Assembly (NCBI GenBank): GCA_016934355.1
Contig: JAFGTA010000001.1
Span: forward strand, 1 to 33,075
Direction: 5' to 3'
DNA from: Candidatus Bathyarchaeota archaeon
GTDB taxonomy: Archaea; Thermoproteota; Bathyarchaeia; TCS64
Length of the DNA: 33,075 bases
Below the pieces are notes generated by a model. The model was not told the DNA's origin. It saw only the letters and a list, made by a program, of their open reading frames with translations, and did no database searches. Shown here piece after piece: positions 23,583 through 30,736 of this stretch (its first letter is position 1; each line of letters begins with the position of its first letter). A program made the translations under genes and the position numbers.

Positions 23583-23987
23583 CTTAACCCACCGGAGATA
23601 TTGCTGAGAAACGGCTATTTAGGGGCTTCTAGACCGGATAACCCCGTTTTAGCGGTTTCTCACACGGCGCCCCCGTTTCGTGCCAACGTTGTTGATTGAC
23701 AGCCTATGGGCGTGGAGCTCCGTTTTCGCTGTCGGGTTTCATATAAATGAAAAGTGCCCGTAAGGCCTTGCTTCGAGACGTAGTTTTTCTCTGAGCCTAA
23801 GCCTAGAGATTACTTTGAAGCCCGTCTCATGTGCTCGGCGGTTCATCGGTCTTTCGCTTCTTTGGCCGTTGTCCGTTCCTTTTCGGGCATTATAACCTTC
23901 ATCCATACCATGGATAAGAGCGTTTGTCTGTAGAGCGAGCCCACACACGCCGTAATACCCGGCTAATTCTTTTCTACTACGAGCCGG
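23583..23987. other. 405-bp divergent intergenic region with promoter-like elements
   Basis: No protein gene is supported. TTTCAT-ATAA-ATGAAA at 23737-23752 is a perfect 6-bp inverted repeat around a good TATA box. From about 23770 the sequence can pair GAGACG (23774-23779 region) with CGTCTC (23823-23828), enclosing a smaller hairpin, so an undescribed small RNA is possible. A second TATA-like CATTATAAC lies near 23888. Nothing matches the RNase P or SRP RNA cores I know. Confidence 0.35.
23959..23987 (+). promoter_or_regulatory. Inverted repeat abutting the NHEJ polymerase start
   Basis: CCGGCT (23959-23964) and AGCCGG (23982-23987) form a 6-bp inverted repeat with a 17-nt AT-rich spacer that ends directly at the ATG. 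It could be a repressor site over a weak TATA element (GGCTAATTC) or an RNA hairpin limiting translation. Confidence 0.35.
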
Positions 23988-24857
23988 ATGGAGTCACTGA
24001 TGGAGCACCTCACCCGGGCACGGTTCAGCAACCTTGAGAAGCCCATGTACCCGGAGCTGGGCTTGACTAAGAAGGATATTATAGAGTATTACATCAAGGC
24101 GGCGCCGAGGATGCTGCCATTCCTCAGGGACAGAGCGCTCGTCAGGACAAGGTACCCAGACGGCGTCAACGGCGAAGGCTTCTACGAGAAGGACGCGCCG
24201 CAGGGCACCCCCAAATGGGTCCAGACCTTCACCAAGTACAGTAGAACCGCGGGCAGGGACACTTCATACGTGGTCTGCAACGACCTCGACACGCTGCTGT
24301 GGCTCGCCAACCTCGCGGCGATTGAGCTTCACGTCCCCCTCTCGCGGACCCCGGACACAGATGTGCCGGACCTAGTCCTATTCGACCTGGACCCGGAGCC
24401 CCCCGCCGGGCTGAGCGAGGCCGTTCAAGCCGCCTACATCCTCAGGGAGACGCTGGAGGACCTTGGGTTGAAGCCCTACGTCAAGTCCAGCGGCAAGAAG
24501 GGGGTGCACGTCGTCATACCCGTCGAGCCCGTCTACAGCTTCGACCAGACCAAGGAGTTCGCCCACATGGTGGGCGCAAAGCTCGCCGGCGACCACGACT
24601 TCATCGTCTCGGAGCGCAGCCAGACCAGCGACCCCGGAACCGTGCTCATCGACTACCCACAGAACAGTGAACGGTCCACCATGGTCGCCCCCTACAGCCT
24701 GCGCCCCGTCAGGGAGGCGACAGTGAGCACACCACTGGAGTGGGGCGAGCTCGCGTCGCTCCGACCCTACGACTGGAACATCTACAACGTCGATGAGAGG
24801 CAGAGGCAGCCGTGGAAGGGGATGCTGGACGAGCCTCAGCGGCTGGTCCGGGTATAG
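23988..24857 (+). CDS. NHEJ polymerase, LigD PolDom/archaeo-eukaryotic primase type
   Basis: 289-aa stand-alone LigD-type polymerase, the enzyme that fills or extends broken ends in Ku-dependent end joining. The N-terminus reads FSNLEKPMYPELGLTKKD, the family's opening motif. FDLDP supplies catalytic D133 and D135, IDYPQN supplies D222, and KSSGKKGVHVVIP (166-178) is the nucleotide-binding SSG/H segment. The segment VAPYSLRP (233-240) is also typical. It is full length for the domain and not fused to a ligase. Ku and the ligase lie 2.2 kb downstream on the same strand. An in-frame ATG four codons later is a possible start. Confidence 0.94.
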   Translation: MESLMEHLTRARFSNLEKPMYPELGLTKKDIIEYYIKAAPRMLPFLRDRALVRTRYPDGVNGEGFYEKDAPQGTPKWVQTFTKYSRTAGRDTSYVVCNDLDTLLWLANLAAIELHVPLSRTPDTDVPDLVLFDLDPEPPAGLSEAVQAAYILRETLEDLGLKPYVKSSGKKGVHVVIPVEPVYSFDQTKEFAHMVGAKLAGDHDFIVSERSQTSDPGTVLIDYPQNSERSTMVAPYSLRPVREATVSTPLEWGELASLRPYDWNIYNVDERQRQPWKGMLDEPQRLVRV

Positions 24858-24891
24858 ACAACCATAATTGCTCTTACGCTGTTTCATCTGT

Positions 24892-25911
24892 ATGAGGCTC
24901 CGGTTCCCGCCGTGGCTCATGCTCCTACTGCTCGCGCCAGCCATGGGTGAGCTCCTCTCGGGGTCCTCGCCTCCAGTCGAGTACTTCCAGCCCTTCGGGT
25001 TCACAGTGATGACGGTGCTGTACGGCTGCGGAGCGCTGCTGTGCCGGGAGCTGAAGGTACGGTGGCGGAAGGGGGTGGGCAGCCTCGTGCTTCTGGGCTG
25101 CGCCTACGGGGTGATCGAGGAGGGGCTCATGGTGGCCAGCTTCTTCAACCCAGGCTGGATGGACCTCGGCGCATTGGAGGGGTTCGGCAGGTGGCTCGGC
25201 GTCAACTGGGTGTGGGCCGTCGAGCTCACCATGTACCACGCCTTCTTCAGCGTCACGGTCCCAGTGCTCCTCGTCGAGCTCGCCTACCAGAAAAAAAAGC
25301 CGAAGTTATGGCTCACTGATACCCAGCTTAAAATAGCCGCAGCCGCACTGACGCTGGACGTTGTCGGCGGCTTCTTCCTTTTCGGAAACCTGCTCAACTA
25401 CTTCCCCACCGCACCCCAGTACGTGCTCATGGTCGCCGTCGCCGTATTGTTCATCTACGCCGCGAAGAGGCTACCTTCAGACTGGCTGAGGCGAGGCGTC
25501 AAGCCGATGAGGCGCCCCTACTTCTACACGGCCCTCAGCTTCGTGACTGCGGTGCTCAGCGCCGTGGTCTTCGGCGTCCTCCCCTCGATCACAGACGCCG
25601 CCTTGTGGCCTCTCGCCGTCTCGATGATAGGCGTCGCGCTCGTCTGGACCGTAGTAAGGCTTCTACGCGGATACGATTGGAGGGAGGCGATGCGCACACA
25701 TGTCATGGGGCTGGCGTCGGGGCCTGTCATACTGTTCATACTAACCACGCCGATCCAGGAGCTGGACGTATCGAGGACCGACGATACCACAGGTATGATG
25801 ATCGTTGGAGCGGCGTTTCTGCTGGGATTAACGCTGCTCGCTCGAAGGGTGAGTCGAAACAACACCCGCATCGCGGGGCTTCCTTCAGACGGCGACTCTA
25901 TAGAGGTTTGA
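24892..25911 (+). CDS. Conserved-looking polytopic membrane protein in the NHEJ island
   Basis: 339-aa protein from the ATG at 24892; a TTG eight codons upstream is less likely. About ten hydrophobic helices are visible, spread evenly from residue 5 to 325. Helix 3 carries a YGVIEEGLMVASFFNP motif with paired glutamates, and helix 4 carries an NWVWAVELTMYHAFF motif with a histidine. The charged residues inside helices suggest an enzyme or transporter rather than a simple anchor. I do not recognise a named family. It follows the polymerase gene by 34 bases and probably shares its transcript. Its 3' end overlaps the convergent gene at 25885 by 27 bases. Confidence 0.85.
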   Translation: MRLRFPPWLMLLLLAPAMGELLSGSSPPVEYFQPFGFTVMTVLYGCGALLCRELKVRWRKGVGSLVLLGCAYGVIEEGLMVASFFNPGWMDLGALEGFGRWLGVNWVWAVELTMYHAFFSVTVPVLLVELAYQKKKPKLWLTDTQLKIAAAALTLDVVGGFFLFGNLLNYFPTAPQYVLMVAVAVLFIYAAKRLPSDWLRRGVKPMRRPYFYTALSFVTAVLSAVVFGVLPSITDAALWPLAVSMIGVALVWTVVRLLRGYDWREAMRTHVMGLASGPVILFILTTPIQELDVSRTDDTTGMMIVGAAFLLGLTLLARRVSRNNTRIAGLPSDGDSIEV

Positions 25912-26562
25912 CCTGCCCTTCTTTCCGTTAACCTCTAGGGCACCCATCTTGCGCAGAGCGTAGACCATCTTCTGGGCCAGCCTGATCCGAAGCCCGGAGG
26001 CTTTCGCGAGCTGTCGCGCCGTGAACTCAGGGGGCAGCGACTCTGGAAGCAGCGATAAAAAGTCCCGAGATTCCCGGAAGACTCGGCGCTCGTGGACGTT
26101 GATGAGCTTCCTATCGTGGATGCTCCACCTTCGACGCCTCCAGCTACCTTTACCGTCGTCGATGAGATACTCCTCGGCGTTCACCAGCGCCACCTCCAGT
26201 TCGAAACCGGGTTCCAGGCAGAGCTCTGGAATGTAAACGAGCTCGGAGAACACCTCCTCGACGCGGCCCCGCTTCGGCGACCTGCGCTTTGAGACCTGTG
26301 CGCCACTTCCGTCAAGCCGCGTCACCCACTTCAGGTAGGGGACGGGGTGAACAAGCCTCACCCTGTGGGAGCCTAGCAGGTCTACAAGCTTCTGCTTAAG
26401 CGCCGAGAAGTTGCCTGTCTGTATCTCTATGAGCAGCCCGTCCCTGACGACGTCCACGATGTAGCCGTCCACCGTCTCCTCCACCCTGTCACCCTCCTCG
26501 GCGTACAGCTCCTTTAGCTGGTTGTGGAGGCTCTGCTCGGTCACACCTCTGAGTACCCCCAT
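25885..26562 (-). CDS. Possible PD-(D/E)XK-like nuclease with C-terminal winged helix
   Basis: 225-aa protein in two parts. The N-terminal part (about 10-95) has E28-x-x-VDGYIVDVVRDGLLIEIQTGNF, which resembles a PD-(D/E)XK core: an early Glu, an Asp before a beta-turn, and E-I-Q in place of E-x-K. LVHPVPYLKWV follows. The C-terminal part (about 170-225) looks like a winged helix (FTARQLAKASGLRIRLAQKM, then LRKMGALEV and a basic wing). It could be a DNA-cleaving or DNA-binding protein; nuclease activity is inferred. It is the only minus-strand gene inside the NHEJ island. A TATA-like element close to the ATG hints that translation may start at the GTG at 26544. Confidence 0.7.
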   Translation of the reverse strand: MGVLRGVTEQSLHNQLKELYAEEGDRVEETVDGYIVDVVRDGLLIEIQTGNFSALKQKLVDLLGSHRVRLVHPVPYLKWVTRLDGSGAQVSKRRSPKRGRVEEVFSELVYIPELCLEPGFELEVALVNAEEYLIDDGKGSWRRRRWSIHDRKLINVHERRVFRESRDFLSLLPESLPPEFTARQLAKASGLRIRLAQKMVYALRKMGALEVNGKKGRSNLYRVAV

Positions 26563-26566
26563 ACAT

Positions 26567-26574
26567 CTATAAAT
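26567..26574 (+). promoter_or_regulatory. TATA box ahead of the Ku operon
   Basis: CTATAAAT lies about 25 nt upstream of the ATG at 26595, predicting a leaderless transcript that runs through the small membrane gene, Ku and the ligase. Confidence 0.45.
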
Positions 26575-26594
26575 GCTGAGCCGGAGCCGAATAC

Positions 26595-27056
26595 ATGGCA
26601 GCGAACCCCGTGGTGGCCTTGGGGATCGTTTGCGGGCTCGCCGCCGGTGCGTTCATCTACTTCAGGGAGAGAAACACGAAGAAGGCGGCGTTGTGGGCCG
26701 TAACAGCTTTCTTAGCACTGGGCACCCCTCTCCACTTCATCATCGTGCCCATTCTCGCAGGCTACCGCGTCAACGCCCTGATTCACAGGTACTTGCAGCG
26801 GAACTGGACGGCGTTCCTCGTGTCCCTCCTCGGCGCCCCGGTGCTCCTCGGCGTCCTACAGGTGACGGGGAGGCTCTACGTGGTGCTCTCGGTGCCCGCC
26901 CCCATCGACCTCGGGAAAGCCCTCGCCGTGGGTATCACCATGGGCATCTTCTACGCGGCGCTCATCGTGATCGGCGTCGCCAGCTACGCCATTTCGAGTC
27001 TCGTAGCCTCGTTCAGACGGCGCAACCAAACGATTAAGACGAGCGACGCCGCCTGA
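26595..27056 (+). CDS. Small four-helix membrane protein, first gene of the Ku operon
   Basis: 153-aa protein with four hydrophobic segments (about 4-22, 36-60, 72-90 and 105-140) and a basic C-terminal tail. There is no recognisable domain. It lies 20 bases ahead of Ku on the same strand, downstream of the only clear TATA box, so Ku is probably expressed from its promoter. A membrane protein at the head of a repair operon is unexpected; it may be a passenger or may anchor something. Confidence 0.8.
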   Translation: MAANPVVALGIVCGLAAGAFIYFRERNTKKAALWAVTAFLALGTPLHFIIVPILAGYRVNALIHRYLQRNWTAFLVSLLGAPVLLGVLQVTGRLYVVLSVPAPIDLGKALAVGITMGIFYAALIVIGVASYAISSLVASFRRRNQTIKTSDAA

Positions 27057-27076
27057 AGAACCAGAAGGACACCGAG

Positions 27077-27868
27077 ATGAGTTACCTAAAAGCCAAGCCG
27101 TCTACCCGCAGCATCTGGAGCGGGAGGATAAGCATCGGGCTCGTCAACGTCCCAGTGAAGCTCTACACAATGGTCAAGGACGAGAGCTTCAGCTTCAAGT
27201 TCGTCCGCAGGGACGACGCCTGCCCCCTCAAGTACGAGAGGGTCTGCACACTCGACAAGGAGGTGGTGCCTTGGGCGGACGTGGGCCGAGCCGTCGAGGT
27301 GCGCAAAGGCGAGTACGTGGTGTTCACCAAGGAGGAACTGGACGCACTGCGCCCGGAGTCCAACAAGAAGATCAGCATCGACCGCTTCGTACCCCACGCA
27401 CAGGTTGACCAGATGCTCTACGACAAGAGCTACATCTTGGCGCCCGACAAGAGCGAGGACAGCTACGGCCTCCTCCTCAAGGCGTTCAAGGAGAAGGGCA
27501 CCGCAGGCGTCGGTAAGTTCACACTCCGCACCAAGGAGTACCCAGTCATCGTCTACCCCTACAGGGACGCCCTCATTCTCACCACCCTCAGGTACAGCGA
27601 CGAGGTGGTGGACCCTCAGGCCATGGACGCCGTGAAGAAGGCGGCTGAGCCCAGCCGAGAGGAGCTTGAGCTCGCCTTAAGGATCATGGACAACCTCAGC
27701 GGCGACTTCGACATCACAGAGTACAGGGACACATTCAGGGAGCACGTTGAGCGGCTCATCGAGCAGAAGATGAAAGGCGAGTCCATAACCGTGGAAGAGC
27801 CCAAGACCGAGGAGGTCAGGGACCTCATGGCAGCCCTCCAGGAGACCCTAGCCCAGCTGCAGCGATGA
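27077..27868 (+). CDS. ku: Ku DNA end-binding protein
   Basis: 263-aa homodimeric prokaryotic-type Ku that encircles broken DNA ends and recruits the ligase and polymerase. The Ku core starts with RSIWSGRISIGLVNVPVKLY (12-31) and continues through ALRPESNKKISIDRFV and the YRDALILTTLRYSDEV segment (about 161-176), all typical of bacterial Ku. Residues 195-240 form the helical bridge/C-terminal arm, with little extra tail. Ku's last bases overlap the ligase ATG (ATGA), so the two are translationally coupled. Ku is rare in archaea, and transfer from bacteria is possible. Confidence 0.97.
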   Translation: MSYLKAKPSTRSIWSGRISIGLVNVPVKLYTMVKDESFSFKFVRRDDACPLKYERVCTLDKEVVPWADVGRAVEVRKGEYVVFTKEELDALRPESNKKISIDRFVPHAQVDQMLYDKSYILAPDKSEDSYGLLLKAFKEKGTAGVGKFTLRTKEYPVIVYPYRDALILTTLRYSDEVVDPQAMDAVKKAAEPSREELELALRIMDNLSGDFDITEYRDTFREHVERLIEQKMKGESITVEEPKTEEVRDLMAALQETLAQLQR

Positions 27869-29259
27869 ACGCCTACAAGCCCATGCTCGCCAGACCTATC
27901 GACAAGCCTTTCGACGACCCCGACTGGCTCTTCGAGGTCAAGTGGGACGGCATCCGCGCCATAGCATACGTCGGAGACTCCCTCCGCATCAGGAGCCGAA
28001 ACGACAACGAGGTCAGTCACAAATTCCCCGAGCTAGCCGAGCTCACCGAGCTGATCAGCGACGCCGTCCTCGACGGCGAGATCATAGTGATGAAGGACGG
28101 CGAGGTCGACTTCCAGGCCGTCGCCCAGCGGAACCAGGTCACCAACCCCCGGGACATCGAGTACCTGTCAGCGAAGCACCCAGCCACCTATGTCGTCTTC
28201 GACATTCTGGAGAAGGGCGGCGCCAGCCTCATCGACCGGCCACTCGATGAGAGGCTGAGCATCCTTAAATCGTCGCTCCGGCAGGGCAGGCACATCGTCC
28301 AGAGCATGACCGTCGAGATGAACGGCGTCGACTACTACGAGGCAGCCGCCAAGAAGAGGCTGGAAGGCGTCATGGCGAAGCGCAGGGACAGCCTATACCA
28401 GCCAGGCGCCCGCAGCAGCGACTGGCTCAAGATCAAACGCATCAAGACCTGCGACTGCGTCGTATTCGGGTACACCCCCGGCGAGGGTGCGCGCGAGCCG
28501 AGCTTCGGCGCCCTCCTCCTCGGACTCTACGACGAGGGGAAGCCTGTCTACGTCGGCAGGGTCGGCACAGGCTTCACGGACAGCGACCTAGTCGGCGTCA
28601 GGAACACTCTGAACTCCATACGTGTCGAGGAGCCCTTGTTCACCGATCCGGACATCCCTGAAGGGTCAGCCTGGGTTAAGCCTAGGCTGGTGGCCCAGGT
28701 AGGCTACCACGAGGTGACAAACGACAACCGACTCAGGGCGCCCCGGTTCCAGGGATTCAGAGACGACAAGCCCCCCGAGCTCTGCAGCCTCATCCAGATA
28801 AAGCCGCAGAGGCTCGACGAGTACTATGCCAAGCGGGACTTCAGCCGGACCCCAGAGCCTGCGGGCGGCTACTCGCCAGGCACGGGCAACGGCTTCGTGG
28901 TTCAACGGCATCAGGCGAGGCGGCTCCACTTCGACCTAAGGCTGGAGCGCGACGGCGTGCTTGTGAGCTGGGCGGTGCCCAAGGGCGTGCCGCCTGAGCC
29001 GGGGGAGAGGAGACTCGCTGTGATGACGGAGGACCACCCGCTGGAGTACGGCGGCTTCGAGGGCACCATACCGGAGGGCCAGTACGGCGCAGGCTCCGTC
29101 GAGATATGGGACCACGGCTTCTACGTGCCTGTGAAGTGGATGAAGGACAAGATCGAGGTGGTGCTCGCCGGGAACCGCCTCAAGGGAAGGTACGAGCTCG
29201 TCAGGTTCGAGAAGGCAGGAGAGAAGGAGTGGCTCCTCTTCAAGAAGCCGCCGCGTTGA
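27865..29259 (+). CDS. ligD: ATP-dependent DNA ligase fused to C-terminal 3'-phosphoesterase (LigD-type)
   Basis: 464-aa end-joining ligase. Residues 1-200 are the adenylation domain: K26 in KWDG is the AMP site, VFDIL (111-115) is motif III, EGVMAKR (167-173) is motif IV and WLKIK (187-191) is motif V. The OB domain follows to about 315, with GRVGTGF at 231-237. After a glycine-rich linker, residues 343-464 are a LigD phosphoesterase domain with the expected catalytic set H349, H355, D357, R359, H391 and Y395. It trims 3' ends to a ligatable hydroxyl. Known bacterial fusions place this domain before the ligase (Pol-PE-Lig or PE-Lig-Pol); here it follows, and the polymerase is a separate gene. 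Confidence 0.95.
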   Translation: MNAYKPMLARPIDKPFDDPDWLFEVKWDGIRAIAYVGDSLRIRSRNDNEVSHKFPELAELTELISDAVLDGEIIVMKDGEVDFQAVAQRNQVTNPRDIEYLSAKHPATYVVFDILEKGGASLIDRPLDERLSILKSSLRQGRHIVQSMTVEMNGVDYYEAAAKKRLEGVMAKRRDSLYQPGARSSDWLKIKRIKTCDCVVFGYTPGEGAREPSFGALLLGLYDEGKPVYVGRVGTGFTDSDLVGVRNTLNSIRVEEPLFTDPDIPEGSAWVKPRLVAQVGYHEVTNDNRLRAPRFQGFRDDKPPELCSLIQIKPQRLDEYYAKRDFSRTPEPAGGYSPGTGNGFVVQRHQARRLHFDLRLERDGVLVSWAVPKGVPPEPGERRLAVMTEDHPLEYGGFEGTIPEGQYGAGSVEIWDHGFYVPVKWMKDKIEVVLAGNRLKGRYELVRFEKAGEKEWLLFKKPPR

Positions 29260-29299
29260 CCGACACCCATTAAACCAGCGGCGCCCCACAGCAACACAT

Positions 29300-30034
29300 A
29301 TGGAAGGCCTGTACCTGGGCTTCATGGGGTGGAGCTACGGCTTCTGGGGCATATACCCGGAGAAGATGAAGTCAACCGAGTACTTGGTCGAGTACGCCAC
29401 ACGGTTTAGCAGCGTCGAGATCAACAACAGCTTCTACAGGATACCCCGGGCTTCCGCCGTCGATAATTGGGCGAGGCAGGTGCCGGACGGCTTCAGGTTC
29501 GCCGCAAAGTTCCCGGGCAGCGTCACCCACTCTAAGGGGCTCGACTACGAACCCGGGAAACTGGAGGCGTTCCTCACGAACATCTCCCGCCTAGGCGAAA
29601 AGATGGGGCCTCTCCTGCTCCAGTTTCCGCCCACTCTCAAACCAGACCAGGTAGGCGGCCTCAAAGACCTGCTGGACAGCCTGCCCCCCGGGAAAAAATA
29701 CGCCGCCGAGTTCAGGCACAGGGACTGGTTCACCGAGGCGACCTACAGCCTGCTAAGGGACAGCGGCGTAGCGCTCGCCTATGTGGATCACCCGTGGCTC
29801 CCCACCGTCGATGAACAGACCTCCAACTTCGCGTACCGGAAGAAGGTGGACGGCGAGAAAGGCGCGGTGCAACTGGACAGGGAAGCCGACCTCAACGCTT
29901 GGGCGACCCGGATCGCGGGACTCCTAGAAGCAGGCATCGCCGTCTACGGGTACTTCAGCAAGTTCTTCTCAGGCTACCCGCTGAGCGACATCCAGACACT
30001 CACAGAGGCCGTGAAATCTGCCCGAGGAAGCTGA
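29300..30034 (+). CDS. DUF72 (YecE-like) TIM-barrel protein
   Basis: 244-aa DUF72 protein. The first strand reads YLGFMGWSYGFWGIYP, followed by FSSVEINNSFYRIP (32-45) and FRFAAKFPGSVTHSKGL (62-78), all family marks. Conserved acidic and aromatic residues line what is thought to be a TIM-barrel pocket. The biochemical function is unknown. It follows the ligase by 40 bases on the same strand, with a weak TATA-like ATTAAAC between, so it could belong to the NHEJ operon or have its own promoter. The last 35 bases overlap the convergent peroxiredoxin-like gene. Confidence 0.92.
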   Translation: MEGLYLGFMGWSYGFWGIYPEKMKSTEYLVEYATRFSSVEINNSFYRIPRASAVDNWARQVPDGFRFAAKFPGSVTHSKGLDYEPGKLEAFLTNISRLGEKMGPLLLQFPPTLKPDQVGGLKDLLDSLPPGKKYAAEFRHRDWFTEATYSLLRDSGVALAYVDHPWLPTVDEQTSNFAYRKKVDGEKGAVQLDREADLNAWATRIAGLLEAGIAVYGYFSKFFSGYPLSDIQTLTEAVKSARGS

Positions 30035-30536
30035 GTACCTCCTCAGGCTCGAACAAACCATAGTGTGCATGAGTGATCACCCCCTCGCCGTTCACTATGA
30101 AGTCTGCGGGGGACTGTGTCTCTACCCCCTCGTACGGGCCGTGTGCCTTCCCTGCCTTCTTGGCGTCGCGTGACCTCTTGAGTACGGTGGCGAGGGTCCC
30201 TATGCTCATCCTCCCGATGCCGTAGTCGTCGTAGACCCTGTACCTCCCGCCCTCCTTGGGGACCGGCACCACCGGGAACTCTACCTTCCTATCCTCGATG
30301 AACGCCGCCGCCGACTCGGGAGAAGACTGAACAAGATAAACTAGTTCGGCGTTCTCTATCACCCTGCCCTGGACGGATAGGAGCCTGTCGAAGTCAAGCT
30401 GGCAAACCGGGCACCCGAAGTACCTTCCAAAGACCAGAAGAACCACGCCGCCCCTGTAACTCTCAAGGGACACTGAGCCCATGTTCACCGACTCCAAGGT
30501 GAAGCCGGGAGCCGCGTCCCCTTCCTTAAGCCTCAT
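30000..30536 (-). CDS. AhpC/TSA-family peroxiredoxin-like protein
   Basis: 178-aa thioredoxin-fold protein. The start KEGDAAPGFTLESV is typical of AhpC/TSA proteins. The active-site region is FGRYFGCPVCQLDF (36-49), with a CxxC pair in place of the usual single peroxidatic cysteine after PxxxT. That points to a peroxiredoxin-like or thiol-disulfide reductase of the AhpC-TSA_2 kind. It has no signal peptide, so it acts in the cytoplasm. It is divergent from the TPP-riboswitch gene, and the two appear to share an AT-rich promoter core near 30560-30575. Confidence 0.85.
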   Translation of the reverse strand: MRLKEGDAAPGFTLESVNMGSVSLESYRGGVVLLVFGRYFGCPVCQLDFDRLLSVQGRVIENAELVYLVQSSPESAAAFIEDRKVEFPVVPVPKEGGRYRVYDDYGIGRMSIGTLATVLKRSRDAKKAGKAHGPYEGVETQSPADFIVNGEGVITHAHYGLFEPEEVLSFLGQISRPL

Positions 30537-30559
30537 GGGATACGCCTAACCCCACGAGA

Positions 30560-30575
30560 CTTAAATCTTAAATAC
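30560..30575. promoter_or_regulatory. AT-rich core shared by divergent peroxiredoxin and riboswitch transcripts
   Basis: CTTAAATCTTAAATAC offers TATA-like elements on both strands. Rightward it would start RNA near 30588-30595, at the edge of the riboswitch. Leftward it lies about 27 nt from the ATG at 30536. Confidence 0.45.
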
Positions 30576-30587
30576 GGTTTAAGCTGA

Positions 30588-30681
30588 AAGTTGCCGGGGG
30601 AGCCGGGCGAAGCCCGGCTGAGAGGACCACGGGTCGACCCAATGAACCTGAATCAGGTAATGCTGGCGGAGGGAAAAGGTT
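30588..30681 (+). promoter_or_regulatory. TPP riboswitch (THI-box aptamer)
   Basis: The conserved core is present in order. A GGGG strand (30596-30600) precedes P3, a 7-bp stem GCCGGGC-GAA-GCCCGGC (30602-30618). CTGAGA (30618-30623) follows, then an optional P3a GACC-ACG-GGTC (30625-30635) and ACCC (30637-30640). Next are GAACCTGA (30644-30651), P5 TCAG-GTAATG-CTGG (30653-30666) and CGGAGGGA (30667-30674). These are the bases that hold the pyrimidine and pyrophosphate of thiamine pyrophosphate. P1 is not obvious. The next 55 bases lead to a GGTG ribosome-binding-like site (30726-30729) and the ATG at 30737, so control of translation is the likely mode. Confidence 0.93.
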
Positions 30682-30736
30682 GAAGCGTTCTCCGGCTAGA
30701 AACAGCAGCTGACTCCAAGGAACACGGTGCACCAAG

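Noticed and set aside
23739..23948. 69-codon minus-strand open frame between the divergent genes
   Set aside because: No domain, no Shine-Dalgarno, and it covers the promoter-like elements of the intergenic region.
23583..23987. RNase P RNA or SRP RNA gene
   Set aside because: None of the conserved cores of these RNAs could be found in the stretch.
30602..30618. Simple hairpin terminator for the divergent gene
   Set aside because: The stem is P3 of a TPP aptamer with the full set of conserved flanking bases and no T-run after it.
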